DNA from: CAZMSD01 sp964568855
Lineage (GTDB): Bacteria > CAIWAD01
Direction: 5' to 3'
Assembly: GCA_964568855.1 (NCBI GenBank)
Contig: CAZMSD010000018.1
Span: 1-64,000, forward strand
Length of the DNA stretch: 64,000 nucleotides
The number at the start of each line of letters is the position of its first letter. Position 1 is the first letter of the stretch. Under the pieces are notes generated by a model that did no database searches, was not told where the DNA came from, and saw only the letters and a list, made by a program, of their open reading frames with translations. The translations under genes were made by a program, and so were the position numbers. Below are positions 56,854-64,000 of the stretch, piece after piece.

Positions 56854-57039
56854 AAGCTAAGCGGGGCCACGGAGCACTGATTCTATTACACATACGCTGA
56901 GGTACACTTCGAGTTGCCCAGTGTAAACCAGCAACTGCGGTTGATTTGCCCCTACCGGGCTCAGCTTCGAAGATTGGTGACTTCCACCCGGACAGAGCCA
57001 TGGTCTTTGGGAAATGTTGGATGGGCGCATAAAGAGAAA

Positions 57040-57064
57040 CGGCCCGGCTGGGGTAGCCGGGCCG
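57040..57064 (-). terminator. terminator T2 of lipoprotein 2
   Basis: CGGCCCGGCT / AGCCGGGCCG stem with 5-nt loop, followed on the minus strand by TTTCTCTTTA. Confidence 0.85.
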
Positions 57065-57088
57065 CTGGGATGGCTGTCTGTTTTCGGA

Positions 57089-57706
57089 TTACTCGCCGCC
57101 GCCGCCGCCGCCGGGAGGGCCACCACCGACGATGTATTTCGAGAAGTGGGTAATCGTACCCTGCATCCACAACCGAATGGTGCCGTCCTGCTGCATTTCC
57201 CTCAGGACCACGGAGGGAACGACCTCGTAGTTGCCGTCTTCCATGTCATAGAGCAGCAGCAACTGGTCGATGAAATCGCCCATCTGTCCCAGGGCGAACG
57301 CATCAAGGTCCTCGAATCCCTCCACCTGGTCCAGGGCGATCCGCAGCATCACCGGCCGTTCGAACTGCAAGCCCTCCGGATCGAAGTCGTAGCCGTAGTA
57401 CGGTTCGACATCGTCGTCACCGAGCCAGGTAGCCAGGACATCCACAGAATCGGTCACCGCCTGGGCGGGACTCCAGAAGGTGAGCAGACCGGCGGTGTAA
57501 TACGTGCTCTCGTTGGGCGTCAGAGGAATCAGATGGTCCTCGTCGGCGCCATCCTCCTTCTGGACCGAAGGAGTGGGCACCAGGAAGGTGATCTCATCCT
57601 CGCTGAGAATCCTCGGGCCCTGGGAGTCGTCCATCGTCGAGTCGGAGCAACCCGCCAGCAGGAAGGCCAAACCCGTCATTGCGAATATGCTGCGGTAGAA
57701 CTTCAT
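57089..57706 (-). CDS. paralogous lipoprotein 2
   Basis: 205 aa. Lipobox FLLAGC. Same blocks as lipoproteins 1 and 3: SQGPRILSEDEITFL, DEDHLIPL, WLGDDDVEPYYGYDFDPEG, LYDMEDGNYEVVP, HFSKYIVGGGPPGGG. The leader GCGAGGTTCTGT before ATG 57706 is like that of lipoprotein 1. It has its own sigma54 promoter at 57781 and terminator at 57040. Function unknown. Confidence 0.8.
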   Translation of the reverse strand: MKFYRSIFAMTGLAFLLAGCSDSTMDDSQGPRILSEDEITFLVPTPSVQKEDGADEDHLIPLTPNESTYYTAGLLTFWSPAQAVTDSVDVLATWLGDDDVEPYYGYDFDPEGLQFERPVMLRIALDQVEGFEDLDAFALGQMGDFIDQLLLLYDMEDGNYEVVPSVVLREMQQDGTIRLWMQGTITHFSKYIVGGGPPGGGGGGE

Positions 57707-57780
57707 ACAGAACCTCGCTTCCTATCTTCTCCGATGTTTCCTCAACTCCTGAACCGAATCCTGCTGCTGGTCCCCTGTAA

Positions 57781-57796
57781 AGCAAGGCGTGTGCCA
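57781..57796 (-). promoter_or_regulatory. sigma54 promoter of lipoprotein 2
   Basis: Minus strand TGGCACA-CGCC-TTGCT, a full consensus match, 75 bp before the ATG. Confidence 0.8.
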
Positions 57797-57921
57797 ATTA
57801 TGTCCCATTTCTCGGCGCTGTTTCTCCATGACTTGAGCAACAGCCAGCTTTGGCGTGGTGGTGATTATCCCGCATTTCAGTTCATTTACCCCGAATCTGT
57901 CCTTATCCCCAGAAAAAAGTA

Positions 57922-57949
57922 ACGGCCCGGCTGATTCCAGCCGGGCCGT
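57922..57949 (-). terminator. terminator T3 of lipoprotein 3
   Basis: Perfect 12-bp stem ACGGCCCGGCTG / CAGCCGGGCCGT with 4-nt loop, followed on the minus strand by TACTTTTTTC. Confidence 0.88.
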
Positions 57950-57972
57950 CAGCTGCGTATCCCGTATTCAGG

Positions 57973-58641
57973 TTATTCGCCGCCGCCGCTGCCGCCGCCG
58001 GGAGGTCCATTCCCGACGATGTACTTGGAGAAATGATCCACGGTACCGACCATCCAGACGCGAATCCTCATCCCATCATCATCGCCGTCATCGTCGTCAC
58101 CGTCATCGTCGTCACCGTCATCGTCCACGAACTCGAAGTCGATCCAGTAGGGCACTTCCTCATAGGTTCCATCTTCCAGATCATACAGGAAGAGCAGCTC
58201 CTGCATTACTGATTCCAGATCGTCGAGATCCTCGCTATCCAGATCTTCGAAACCCGCCACAAGGTCCATGGAGATCCAGACTTTCACTGAACGGTTGAAC
58301 TGCAGGCCCTCCGGTCCGAAATCGAAACCGTAGAGCGGCTCTGCGTCATCGTCGCCCATCCAGGCCGCCGTGATGTCCACGGGTTGATCGACTGAATTGG
58401 GATGGGCCTTGAAGCCGAGCAGGCCTTCCCGGTACATGGTCATCTCATCGGGCAGTACTTGAATGAGATGATCCTCATCAATGGACTGGTTTTTCTGGAT
58501 TTCTACATTCGGTCTCAGCAAGGTGATCTCGTCTGCGTTGAACACCCGGGGAGCATCGGTCGATTCCATGGTGTTGTCGGAGCAGCCGACAATCATGCCG
58601 GCGGCGACCATGACCATCATCGTACTTCGCACGAACTTCAT
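57973..58641 (-). CDS. paralogous lipoprotein 3 with Asp/Gly repeat insert
   Basis: 222 aa. Lipobox-like MIVGC. Shared blocks DAPRVFNADEITLL, DEDHLIQVL, WMGDDDAEPLYGFDFGPEG, LYDLEDGTYEEVP, HFSKYIVGNGPPGGG. Unlike the paralogues it carries a DDDGDDDDGDDDDGDDDG run (about residues 179-196) encoded by tandem repeats, which could bind Ca2+ or act as a spacer. It has its own sigma54 promoter at 58712. Confidence 0.8.
   Translation of the reverse strand: MKFVRSTMMVMVAAGMIVGCSDNTMESTDAPRVFNADEITLLRPNVEIQKNQSIDEDHLIQVLPDEMTMYREGLLGFKAHPNSVDQPVDITAAWMGDDDAEPLYGFDFGPEGLQFNRSVKVWISMDLVAGFEDLDSEDLDDLESVMQELLFLYDLEDGTYEEVPYWIDFEFVDDDGDDDDGDDDDGDDDGMRIRVWMVGTVDHFSKYIVGNGPPGGGSGGGE
58077..58123. repeat. 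tandem repeat encoding the DDDDG run
   Basis: About three copies of the 15-bp unit GTCATCGTCGTCACC (plus-strand sense) in frame within lipoprotein 3; expected to vary in copy number. Confidence 0.8.
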
Positions 58642-58711
58642 TGTATACCTCACAGTTTCAGTTGGTCGATTCCAGGCGTGAGTCTCACCCGAGACACCGC
58701 ACCAAAGCTGC

Positions 58712-58727
58712 TGCAAGGTGCGTGCCA
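58712..58727 (-). promoter_or_regulatory. sigma54 promoter of lipoprotein 3
   Basis: Minus strand TGGCACG-CACC-TTGCA, a full consensus match, 71 bp before the ATG. Confidence 0.8.
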
Positions 58728-58841
58728 ATGATGGCACTTGAGTTCGTATTGTGTTTGTTGAACTTGGAATCGACCGGCCGAAAACAGGAAAAGGGAGATC
58801 AACAGGATTAGTTGATTTACACCATCGTTGAAATGGACACG

Positions 58842-58867
58842 AAAAAGCCCGGCTTGCACCGGGCTTT
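58842..58867 (-). terminator. terminator of the XRE regulator
   Basis: AAAGCCCGG / CCGGGCTTT with a 6-nt loop; on the minus strand it runs into TTTTTC. Confidence 0.85.
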
Positions 58868-58896
58868 ATAGATGAGCAATTTTCGGATCGGCTGCT

Positions 58897-59274
58897 TCAG
58901 ATCTCTTCGCGGCCGCCTCGCTGTTCGACAATGCGGTGCACGTAATCGTTGACCACGATCAGGTCGTTGATGGGCATGGCCGAAAGCTCCTTCAGCAGCT
59001 TCTTGATCACCACGCGCTTTACTTCATTTTTACGCAACAGCGCCTGCAGGTCTTCACCCAGCAGTTGATCTGCGGTAACAGCCAGGTGCAGAAGACTGCT
59101 GATCAACTCGGCGATTGTCTCAATGCTTTGCCGATACGGCTTGCGTCCAGCCAACCACATGGAGACCGTGGCCTTAGATACTCCGCACATCTTGGCGACA
59201 TAGGCCTTCGTGATACCCAGGTTCTTGAAGATGTACTTCAGGTTCTCAATGAAAACGGCTGTTTCCACTGTCAT
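58897..59274 (-). CDS. XRE-family transcriptional regulator
   Basis: 125 aa. The HTH (about 10-65) reads LGITKAYVAKMCGVSKATVSMWLAGRK. A helical C-terminal half probably dimerises. AAAAGGAG precedes the ATG and a strong promoter lies upstream, so it is a single-gene unit. Targets unknown. Confidence 0.85.
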   Translation of the reverse strand: MTVETAVFIENLKYIFKNLGITKAYVAKMCGVSKATVSMWLAGRKPYRQSIETIAELISSLLHLAVTADQLLGEDLQALLRKNEVKRVVIKKLLKELSAMPINDLIVVNDYVHRIVEQRGGREEI

Positions 59275-59589
59275 GACTCCTTTTGCTGATTTGTTTCACT
59301 TATAACAACAAGCGTGCTGATGTCAAGTATCCCCACTTCGACAGAAGCACTATCAAGGTAAATATTTTTCTGCCATAATCGCAAATGCCTATTGTGGAGT
59401 TTCTTCACCTTGTTGGGCACATTCGGCTTAATATTCAACTGACATTATAAAATCAAAAGGTGAGATCGCAGGTGGCCCGGAAACAGTGTATATGGCAGTC
59501 CATTCATTCTGATCATTGAATCAATCAGTTCGTGCATTTTGTTGTATCTTTGAAGGATTAAAGAGGTTTCAGGCTGGAGAGTGCGCAGC
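59275..59589. other. AT-rich divergent region between the XRE regulator and phosphomannomutase
   Basis: 315 bases, no gene seen. It contains the XRE promoter at 59299-59326. A TATCTTTG at 59545 resembles a Bacteroidota -7 element, but no TTG lies at the right distance. GGAGAG precedes the ATG at 59590. Confidence 0.5.
59299..59326 (-). promoter_or_regulatory. sigma70-type promoter of the XRE regulator
   Basis: TTGACA, 16 bp, TATAAG on the minus strand, about 25 bp before the ATG. Confidence 0.65.
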
Positions 59590-60921
59590 ATGTCAATTTT
59601 CAAAGCATACGATATCCGAGGCCGCTATCCGGAGGAACTCGACGAGGAGATGACATACAGTATTGCACGAGGTGCCGCGGATTTCTTCCAGGCGGACCGC
59701 ATGCTGGTGGGCACGGATGACAGGGCAAGCCGCGATTCCCTTTTCGAGGCGTTTACTCGAGGCCTGAGGGCTCAGGGAGTACAGGCGGTCAGCATCGGGC
59801 GAGTCAGCACTCCGATGCTCTATTTCTCGGTCGCCCATCACGGCTTCGACGCGGGCGTGATGATCACCGCCTCGCACAATCCCGGCCAATACAACGGCTT
59901 CAAGTTCTGCCGCAAGGACGCCGCCCCGGTGCCCCAGGAGGAACTGCAGGAGATCAAGCGTCGGGTGGAAATGAACGAATTCAGGTCCGCTCCGGCACCA
60001 GGCGGCGAGAACGACGAGCTGGATCCCTTCCCCGCCTACCGAGCTTTCCTGCAACAGCACATGCATTTCAGCCGGCCCTTTCGCGTCGTGGTGGACGCAG
60101 GAAACGCCGTCTGCGGCCTCTTCGCCGCCGAGAACTATGCCGTCACGCCGCTGCGGATCGACCCTTTGTACTTCGAATCCGATCCCAGCTTTCCGAATCA
60201 CGAGCCCAATCCGCTGATTCCAGAGAACCTGGCGGACCTGCGGGACCGGATCCATTCCACCGGCGCGGACCTTGGAATCGCCCTGGACGGCGACGGGGAC
60301 CGCGTAATGCTGGTGGACAACGAAGGAAACATGCTGCAGGGGGATATGACGACCCTGCTGGTGGCCTTGGGGCTGAAGGAATCGGGTCACAGCGGCTTCG
60401 ACGTGGTGATCGATTGCCGATCCAGCCGCGCCGTGCCCGAAATCCTGGCCGAAGAGGGTCTCACTCCCACCAAGACGCGGGTGGGCCACACTTTCATCAA
60501 GGCCTTGATGCGCAAGCGGGGCAGTCTTTGCGGAGGGGAACTCTCAGGCCATTACTACTTCCAGGACAGCTACTACACGGAGAGTACGGACCTGGCGCTG
60601 TTCACCGTTCTGAGGATGCTCGAGCGGCGCGGCTGCAGCATGGCTGAACTCTGGCGCCCGCTGCAGCGCTACGTGCAGAGCGGGGAGGTCAACAGCCGCG
60701 TGGCCTCGGTGCCCGAGACCCTGGACAGAATACGAGGAGAGTTTTCCGACGGGCGTTTCAGCGAGATCGACGGCCTGACCGTGGAGTACGACAGCTGGTG
60801 GTTCAACGTACGGCCGTCCAACACGGAACCGTTGTTGCGACTGAACCTGGAAGCCGCCGACAGCGAACAGATGGCCGAGATGCGGGAACGCGTGCTGGGC
60901 GTGATACGCCGATACGGCTAG
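59590..60921 (+). CDS. manB: phosphomannomutase / phosphoglucomutase
   Basis: 443 aa. Interconverts hexose 1- and 6-phosphates for surface polysaccharide precursors. Phosphoserine loop TASHNPGQYNG, metal loop DGDGDRVM, sugar loop GGELSGHYYF, and the phosphate-binding RPSNTEPLLR are all intact. ATG 59590 (GGAGAG upstream) gives the family start MSIFKAYDIRG; mannose versus glucose preference cannot be read by eye. Confidence 0.93.
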   Translation: MSIFKAYDIRGRYPEELDEEMTYSIARGAADFFQADRMLVGTDDRASRDSLFEAFTRGLRAQGVQAVSIGRVSTPMLYFSVAHHGFDAGVMITASHNPGQYNGFKFCRKDAAPVPQEELQEIKRRVEMNEFRSAPAPGGENDELDPFPAYRAFLQQHMHFSRPFRVVVDAGNAVCGLFAAENYAVTPLRIDPLYFESDPSFPNHEPNPLIPENLADLRDRIHSTGADLGIALDGDGDRVMLVDNEGNMLQGDMTTLLVALGLKESGHSGFDVVIDCRSSRAVPEILAEEGLTPTKTRVGHTFIKALMRKRGSLCGGELSGHYYFQDSYYTESTDLALFTVLRMLERRGCSMAELWRPLQRYVQSGEVNSRVASVPETLDRIRGEFSDGRFSEIDGLTVEYDSWWFNVRPSNTEPLLRLNLEAADSEQMAEMRERVLGVIRRYG

Positions 60922-60967
60922 TGGACTTGGACGCCTGACCTCGTGACACATCGATCGCGTCAATGAA

Positions 60968-60995
60968 AAGGCCCCCGTCTAACCATGGGGGCCTT
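60968..60995. terminator. bidirectional terminator between manB and the cytochrome selenoprotein
   Basis: Nine-base stem AAGGCCCCC / GGGGGCCTT with a 10-nt loop and A/T runs on both sides. Confidence 0.88.
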
Positions 60996-61019
60996 CTTTT
61001 CTGATTTCCACGACGGATT

Positions 61020-62513
61020 CTACTTGCCGCCGCCCTTGGTGGCTTTCGTGCTGGCCTTGTTGGAAAGGCCGGGCGGCGCCTTCCCCGGCTGCACGGGGGA
61101 ATTCTTGTCGCGGGAAATGATCTTGCGGTCGGCCTTGATCACGCTGGAGACGTCATGGACCGATTTGAGGGCTTCGGCCAGGTCGAAATCGGGATCGTGC
61201 TCCGGTCCGTGACACTTGGCGCAGGTCTGCGCGGGATCCTGGATCAGGGTTTCCAGGGCTTCGCCCTTCTGGGCCACGTGCTCGCTGGCCCTGCCGTGAC
61301 ACGCCTCGCACTGTACGTTGTAGAGGTTCGAGGTCTCTTTCTTGTTGATGAAACCGGACTTCTCCAGGTAACCGGTGACGTGGCGGGGAATCAGATCCTC
61401 GTCGTGGCTCTTGCGCGCGCGGATCAGGTCGCTGAAGGCGCGGGCATGGCTCGTGCGCCGGTAGGAGTTATAATAGTCCAGGTGGCAGGTGCGGCATTCC
61501 TTCTCGCCCACGTAGCTGTAGGGGCTGTCCTGGCCGGCCGTATCCCGCGGATCGATGCCGAGTTCGGCCAGCTTCGCCAGACGCATGGTTTCCAGCTCCT
61601 CGCGCCGGATCCGCTCTTCGTTGGCGGCGAAATCCTCCATCTGCCGGACCACTTCCGGATCCCGCGGAACTTCATGCTTCAGCTTGACCAGTTCGTACTT
61701 GCTTTCGACAATCGATTTCTCGCGATTGAGCAGCAGCTCGAAGCGCGCGATGTGCCGGCCGCGGTCCCCGCTGTTGCCGATGTAGACGGTGGAATCCTGT
61801 TTCATGGTCCGCCAGGGATTCGTCACCCCTCCCAGTACCAGTAGATCGACCTCGGGTACCCGCTGGGCCAGCGGTTCGGGCTCCCGGTTGTTGGTGTGGG
61901 CCACCAGCACCACCACGTCGCACTTCTCGCGGAGGTAGCGCGCAGTCTCCACCAGGTTGTCGGTGACACGGGAGCTGTCCATGTTGTTCTGCCGGTAGCC
62001 GGGATCAACATAGCTGAAGACGCCCACCTTCACTCCGTCCACCTTCTGTATCACGTAATCGCGGACGCCGCGGGGCCGATCCTTGGATGGGAAGTTGCTG
62101 CCGATCCACTTGAACTTCGACTGCTTCAGCATGGGTCTGAGCGAACTGTCCGCCAGCACGAAGTCCTTCGGCCCCAGAACGCTCAGGTCGTAATCCTGCC
62201 GGTTCATGACATCGATGATGAAGCCGGCTTCCCTGTCGTAACGCCCGCCCTTCTTCAGGGAGTGGACGTTTCCGGCGTCGATCAGCATCATGGACTTGCC
62301 CAGCATGTTGCGCAGACTGTCCACGACATAGGTGCGCCTGGCAAGACCGCCAAGCTTCTTGTTGTGTCAACCGCAGTCTTCGAGGTAGCCCTTGCAATCG
62401 GCGGTGAAGACCAGCGCCAGCTGGTAGGAATCCCGCGCAGGTTCACAGGCGGACCAGGCCAGGATCGACAGACAGAATGCCGTGAGACTTAGAATCGGAA
62501 GTAGTTTCCGCAT
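61020..62513 (-). CDS. metallophosphatase-cytochrome c protein, predicted selenoprotein (in-frame UGA)
   Basis: 497 residues if UGA 62369-62367 is read as selenocysteine (residue 49). The frame is intact from ATG 62513 (GGAAGGGAAAGG upstream) through a signal peptide to GYLEDCG-U-HNKKLGGLARR. Relatives have Cys at this position (CGC...LGGLARR). The middle part resembles 5'-nucleotidase-type phosphatases (VLVAHTNN, VDLLVLGG). Three haem c motifs follow: CRTCH (340), CEACH (402), CAKCH (431). The tail is Lys-rich. Without the N-terminal piece there would be no export signal, yet haem attachment needs export, so termination at the UGA makes little sense. A SECIS hairpin follows the UGA. A substitution error or pseudogene is the alternative. 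Confidence 0.78.
62337..62369 (-). promoter_or_regulatory. predicted bacterial SECIS element
   Basis: Minus strand: UGA, 12 nt, stem CUUGGC / GCCAGG (6 bp, one G-U) closing a GGUCUU loop that starts 18 nt after the UGA. Bacterial SECIS elements need a short stem just downstream of UGA with GU in the loop; the E. coli fdhF loop is AGGUCU. Confidence 0.75.
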
Positions 62514-62600
62514 CGCCTTTCCCTTCCATTGCCGTCCCGGACGCAGCGACAGAGATGACCGAATAAGTGCCGGGCTTCGCAGAACGCAAAGTTTGTTAAG

Positions 62601-63263
62601 CTAAGTTTTGGTTCCAGGTTCCGCAAGATGGTCGCTCGCTCCGCCCGCTTCCAACAGGATTTCCAGCAGGTTGTGCAGAATCCGCGCCGTCATCCCCCAG
62701 ACCAGGGCGCCGGGCATGGGGTATTCCCAGGACTTCACGGGCTGTCTACGGGTGTTCGCGGCCTGCTGCTCCATTCCGTGGAGATACCGGGCGTCCAATT
62801 GCACCGTGGTCTGGGAACGAGCCAGCGAATCCAGCGCATAACGGAGGATTTCCTCCGTTTCGCGGGTCAGGATCCTGGGCCTGCAAGCAGACCCGAGCAG
62901 ACCCACCACCGGCCGGACCACGTGGTTGGAGACCGGTACCCAAGTATCGTCCAGGCAGCCGAGGATCTGCACCGCGGCTGGAGATAGACCGAGCTCTTCC
63001 TCCGTCTCCCTGAGCGCAGTGCCCACCAGGTCGCCGTCATCCGGATCCGCCCGCCCTCCCGGGAAGGCCACCTGCCCTGGATGGTCCTTCAAGTGACGGG
63101 AGCGCCGGATGAACATGAGCTCCAGGCGCCCCTGATCGAGGCTGCGAAAGGGCAGCAGGACCGCCGCCCGGCGCACTCCCTTGCGCTGCAGCTCCACGGG
63201 CGAATGGCGGCGAAGGGCGCGGCGCAGGGCAGGTTCAGTCAGGGCAGCCGATCGCCGGATCAC
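62601..63263 (-). CDS. nudL: CoA-pyrophosphatase-type Nudix hydrolase
   Basis: 220 aa. HPGQVAFPGGRADPDDGD followed by ALRETEEELGL contains both the NuCoA motif and the Nudix box (about 60-95), typical of enzymes cleaving CoA or its oxidised forms. The start GTG 63263 overlaps the stop of the RelA/SpoT gene (GTGA), so the two are coupled. Confidence 0.88.
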   Translation of the reverse strand: MIRRSAALTEPALRRALRRHSPVELQRKGVRRAAVLLPFRSLDQGRLELMFIRRSRHLKDHPGQVAFPGGRADPDDGDLVGTALRETEEELGLSPAAVQILGCLDDTWVPVSNHVVRPVVGLLGSACRPRILTRETEEILRYALDSLARSQTTVQLDARYLHGMEQQAANTRRQPVKSWEYPMPGALVWGMTARILHNLLEILLEAGGASDHLAEPGTKT

Positions 63264-64000
63264 CAGTCCGCCCCATGGTCGTGCCGCTCGACGCGTATCA
63301 CCTTGGGCAGGCTGCGCAACTTTTTGAGAATACTGGTCAGTTGCCCCAGGTTCTTCACCTCCAGGACGAAGCGCCCGATTGCCAGATCGTCCTGCCTGCG
63401 CATGGTGAACTGCTGGATGTTCACATCGAGTTTAGCCAGGGCGTCCGAAATGTCGCGCAGGAGGTTGCGCCGGTCATTGGCCACCAGGATGATGCGCGAG
63501 TTGAAGTGCTGGTCGCGATGGCTGTCCCACTGCACGTCAACCAACCGCTCGGGCTTGCTGATCAACTGGCTTATGTTGGGACAGTTGCGACGGTGCACCT
63601 TGACGCCCTTCCCGCTGACGATGAATCCCACGATTTCGTCGCCGGGCAGGGGCTGGCAGCACTTGGCGAAATTGATCACCATGTCGCCCATGCCCTGAAT
63701 GTTGATGGCGCTGCTGGGCGGCGGTTTTCCTCCCCGGCGGAAGATGCGCGAAAGCAGGCCTTCCTGCTGGGGATCGTCCGCGGGAAGGATCTTGCGCAGC
63801 ACGGCGGGAACCGTCTGATCCCCGGCCCCGACGGCAGCGAGAAGTTTATCCCTGTCTGAGTAGCCCATGCTCTGGGCCACCGCTCCGAGATCCACTTCCT
63901 TGAGCGTCCGGCCCGCCTTCTCGAGTTCCTTCTTCAGTACTTCCTCGCCCAGCTCGAGGCTCTGCTGCCACTGACTCTCCCTGAGCCAGCGCTTGATCCG
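63260..64000 (-). CDS. RelA/SpoT-type (p)ppGpp synthetase/hydrolase, C-terminal part
   Basis: Partial: the frame is open to the window end (RIKRWLRESQWQQSLELGEE at the edge), so the catalytic domains lie outside. Visible are the helical region, the zinc-finger/CC domain with NFAKCCQPLPGDEIVGF and VHRRNCPN, and the C-terminal ACT domain (RNLLRDISDALAKLDVNIQ). These regulatory domains sense ribosome stalling or amino acids. Whether the protein is bifunctional or RelA-like cannot be told from this half. Confidence 0.95.
   Translation of the reverse strand, partial: RIKRWLRESQWQQSLELGEEVLKKELEKAGRTLKEVDLGAVAQSMGYSDRDKLLAAVGAGDQTVPAVLRKILPADDPQQEGLLSRIFRRGGKPPPSSAINIQGMGDMVINFAKCCQPLPGDEIVGFIVSGKGVKVHRRNCPNISQLISKPERLVDVQWDSHRDQHFNSRIILVANDRRNLLRDISDALAKLDVNIQQFTMRRQDDLAIGRFVLEVKNLGQLTSILKKLRSLPKVIRVERHDHGADW

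Larger units (their letters stand above)
56768..57088. other. gap between lipoproteins 1 and 2
   Basis: 321 bases without a gene. It holds the sigma54 promoter of lipoprotein 1 (56838-56853) and terminator T2 (57040-57064) of lipoprotein 2. I see no other structure. Confidence 0.6.

Noticed and set aside
59545..59552. Bacteroidota-type -7 element TATCTTTG before manB
   Set aside because: No TTG at the required ~19-bp distance; nearest TTG is 26 bp upstream.
62324..62369. GTG 62324 as the real start of the cytochrome protein, UGA as an ordinary stop of a 48-codon gene
   Set aside because: A haem c protein without an export signal, plus a signal-peptide minigene in the same frame ending exactly at a conserved Cys position, is far less likely than one interrupted gene.

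Overview
The window is chromosomal DNA of a GC-rich Gram-negative bacterium. A T9SS-type C-terminal sorting domain (PNPFNPST) on a secreted protein, outer-membrane barrel proteins, lipoproteins and a multihaem-type cytochrome point to the FCB superphylum. A candidate phylum of the Krumholzibacteriota / Eisenbacteria / Fibrobacterota kind is my guess; no rRNA is present to settle it.

Layout. 0.3-2.0 kb: secreted repeat protein behind a sigma54-type promoter. 2.1-31.7 kb: mostly housekeeping genes on the minus strand. These are the redox repressor Rex, GlyRS, RecO, MgtE, RsmA, a TatD/radical-SAM fusion, RadC, Nudix, methyltransferase, secreted pullulanase, MurA with Asp in place of the fosfomycin-target Cys, adenosine deaminase, MscS, IMP dehydrogenase, LepB, LepA, then the frr-pyrH-tsf-rpsB and rplM-rpsI ribosome clusters, followed by secreted proteins including a C10 cysteine protease. 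31.7-35.2 kb: tRNA-Leu(UAG), trigger factor, ClpP and ClpX in one transcription unit. 35.3-37.4 kb: UPF0210, an ACT protein and a lone EutN/CcmL microcompartment vertex protein. 37.5-43.5 kb: a translationally coupled signalling operon (PP2C phosphatase, Ser/Thr kinase with NTPase-like and TPR regions, GAF-PAS histidine kinase).

43.7-56.1 kb: an accessory defence island. It encodes an XRE-SNF2 helicase-DUF3883 fusion, a NYN-type RNase, a DUF1156 DNA methylase, a DUF1016/YhcG PD-(D/E)XK nuclease and a DUF499 ATPase. The helicase has its own promoter with an overlapping palindrome. A short transcript ending in an intrinsic terminator is predicted just before the NYN gene. The remaining four genes form a tight operon. 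The likely logic is modification plus helicase/ATPase/nuclease attack on foreign DNA, related to DISARM-like and DUF499-DUF1156 systems.

56.1-58.7 kb: three paralogous lipoproteins, each a complete unit with its own near-perfect sigma54 promoter and a copy of the same terminator. 58.9-64 kb: XRE regulator, phosphomannomutase, a metallophosphatase/cytochrome c protein interrupted by an in-frame UGA that I interpret as selenocysteine (a bacterial SECIS hairpin with GGUCUU loop lies at the right distance), CoA-type Nudix hydrolase, and the C-terminal part of a RelA/SpoT protein running off the window end.

A separate genome-scale signal is the 7-mer GTGAYAC. It is dispersed on both strands, in all reading frames and in intergenic DNA, about 36 times by hand count, and I found none in the defence island.
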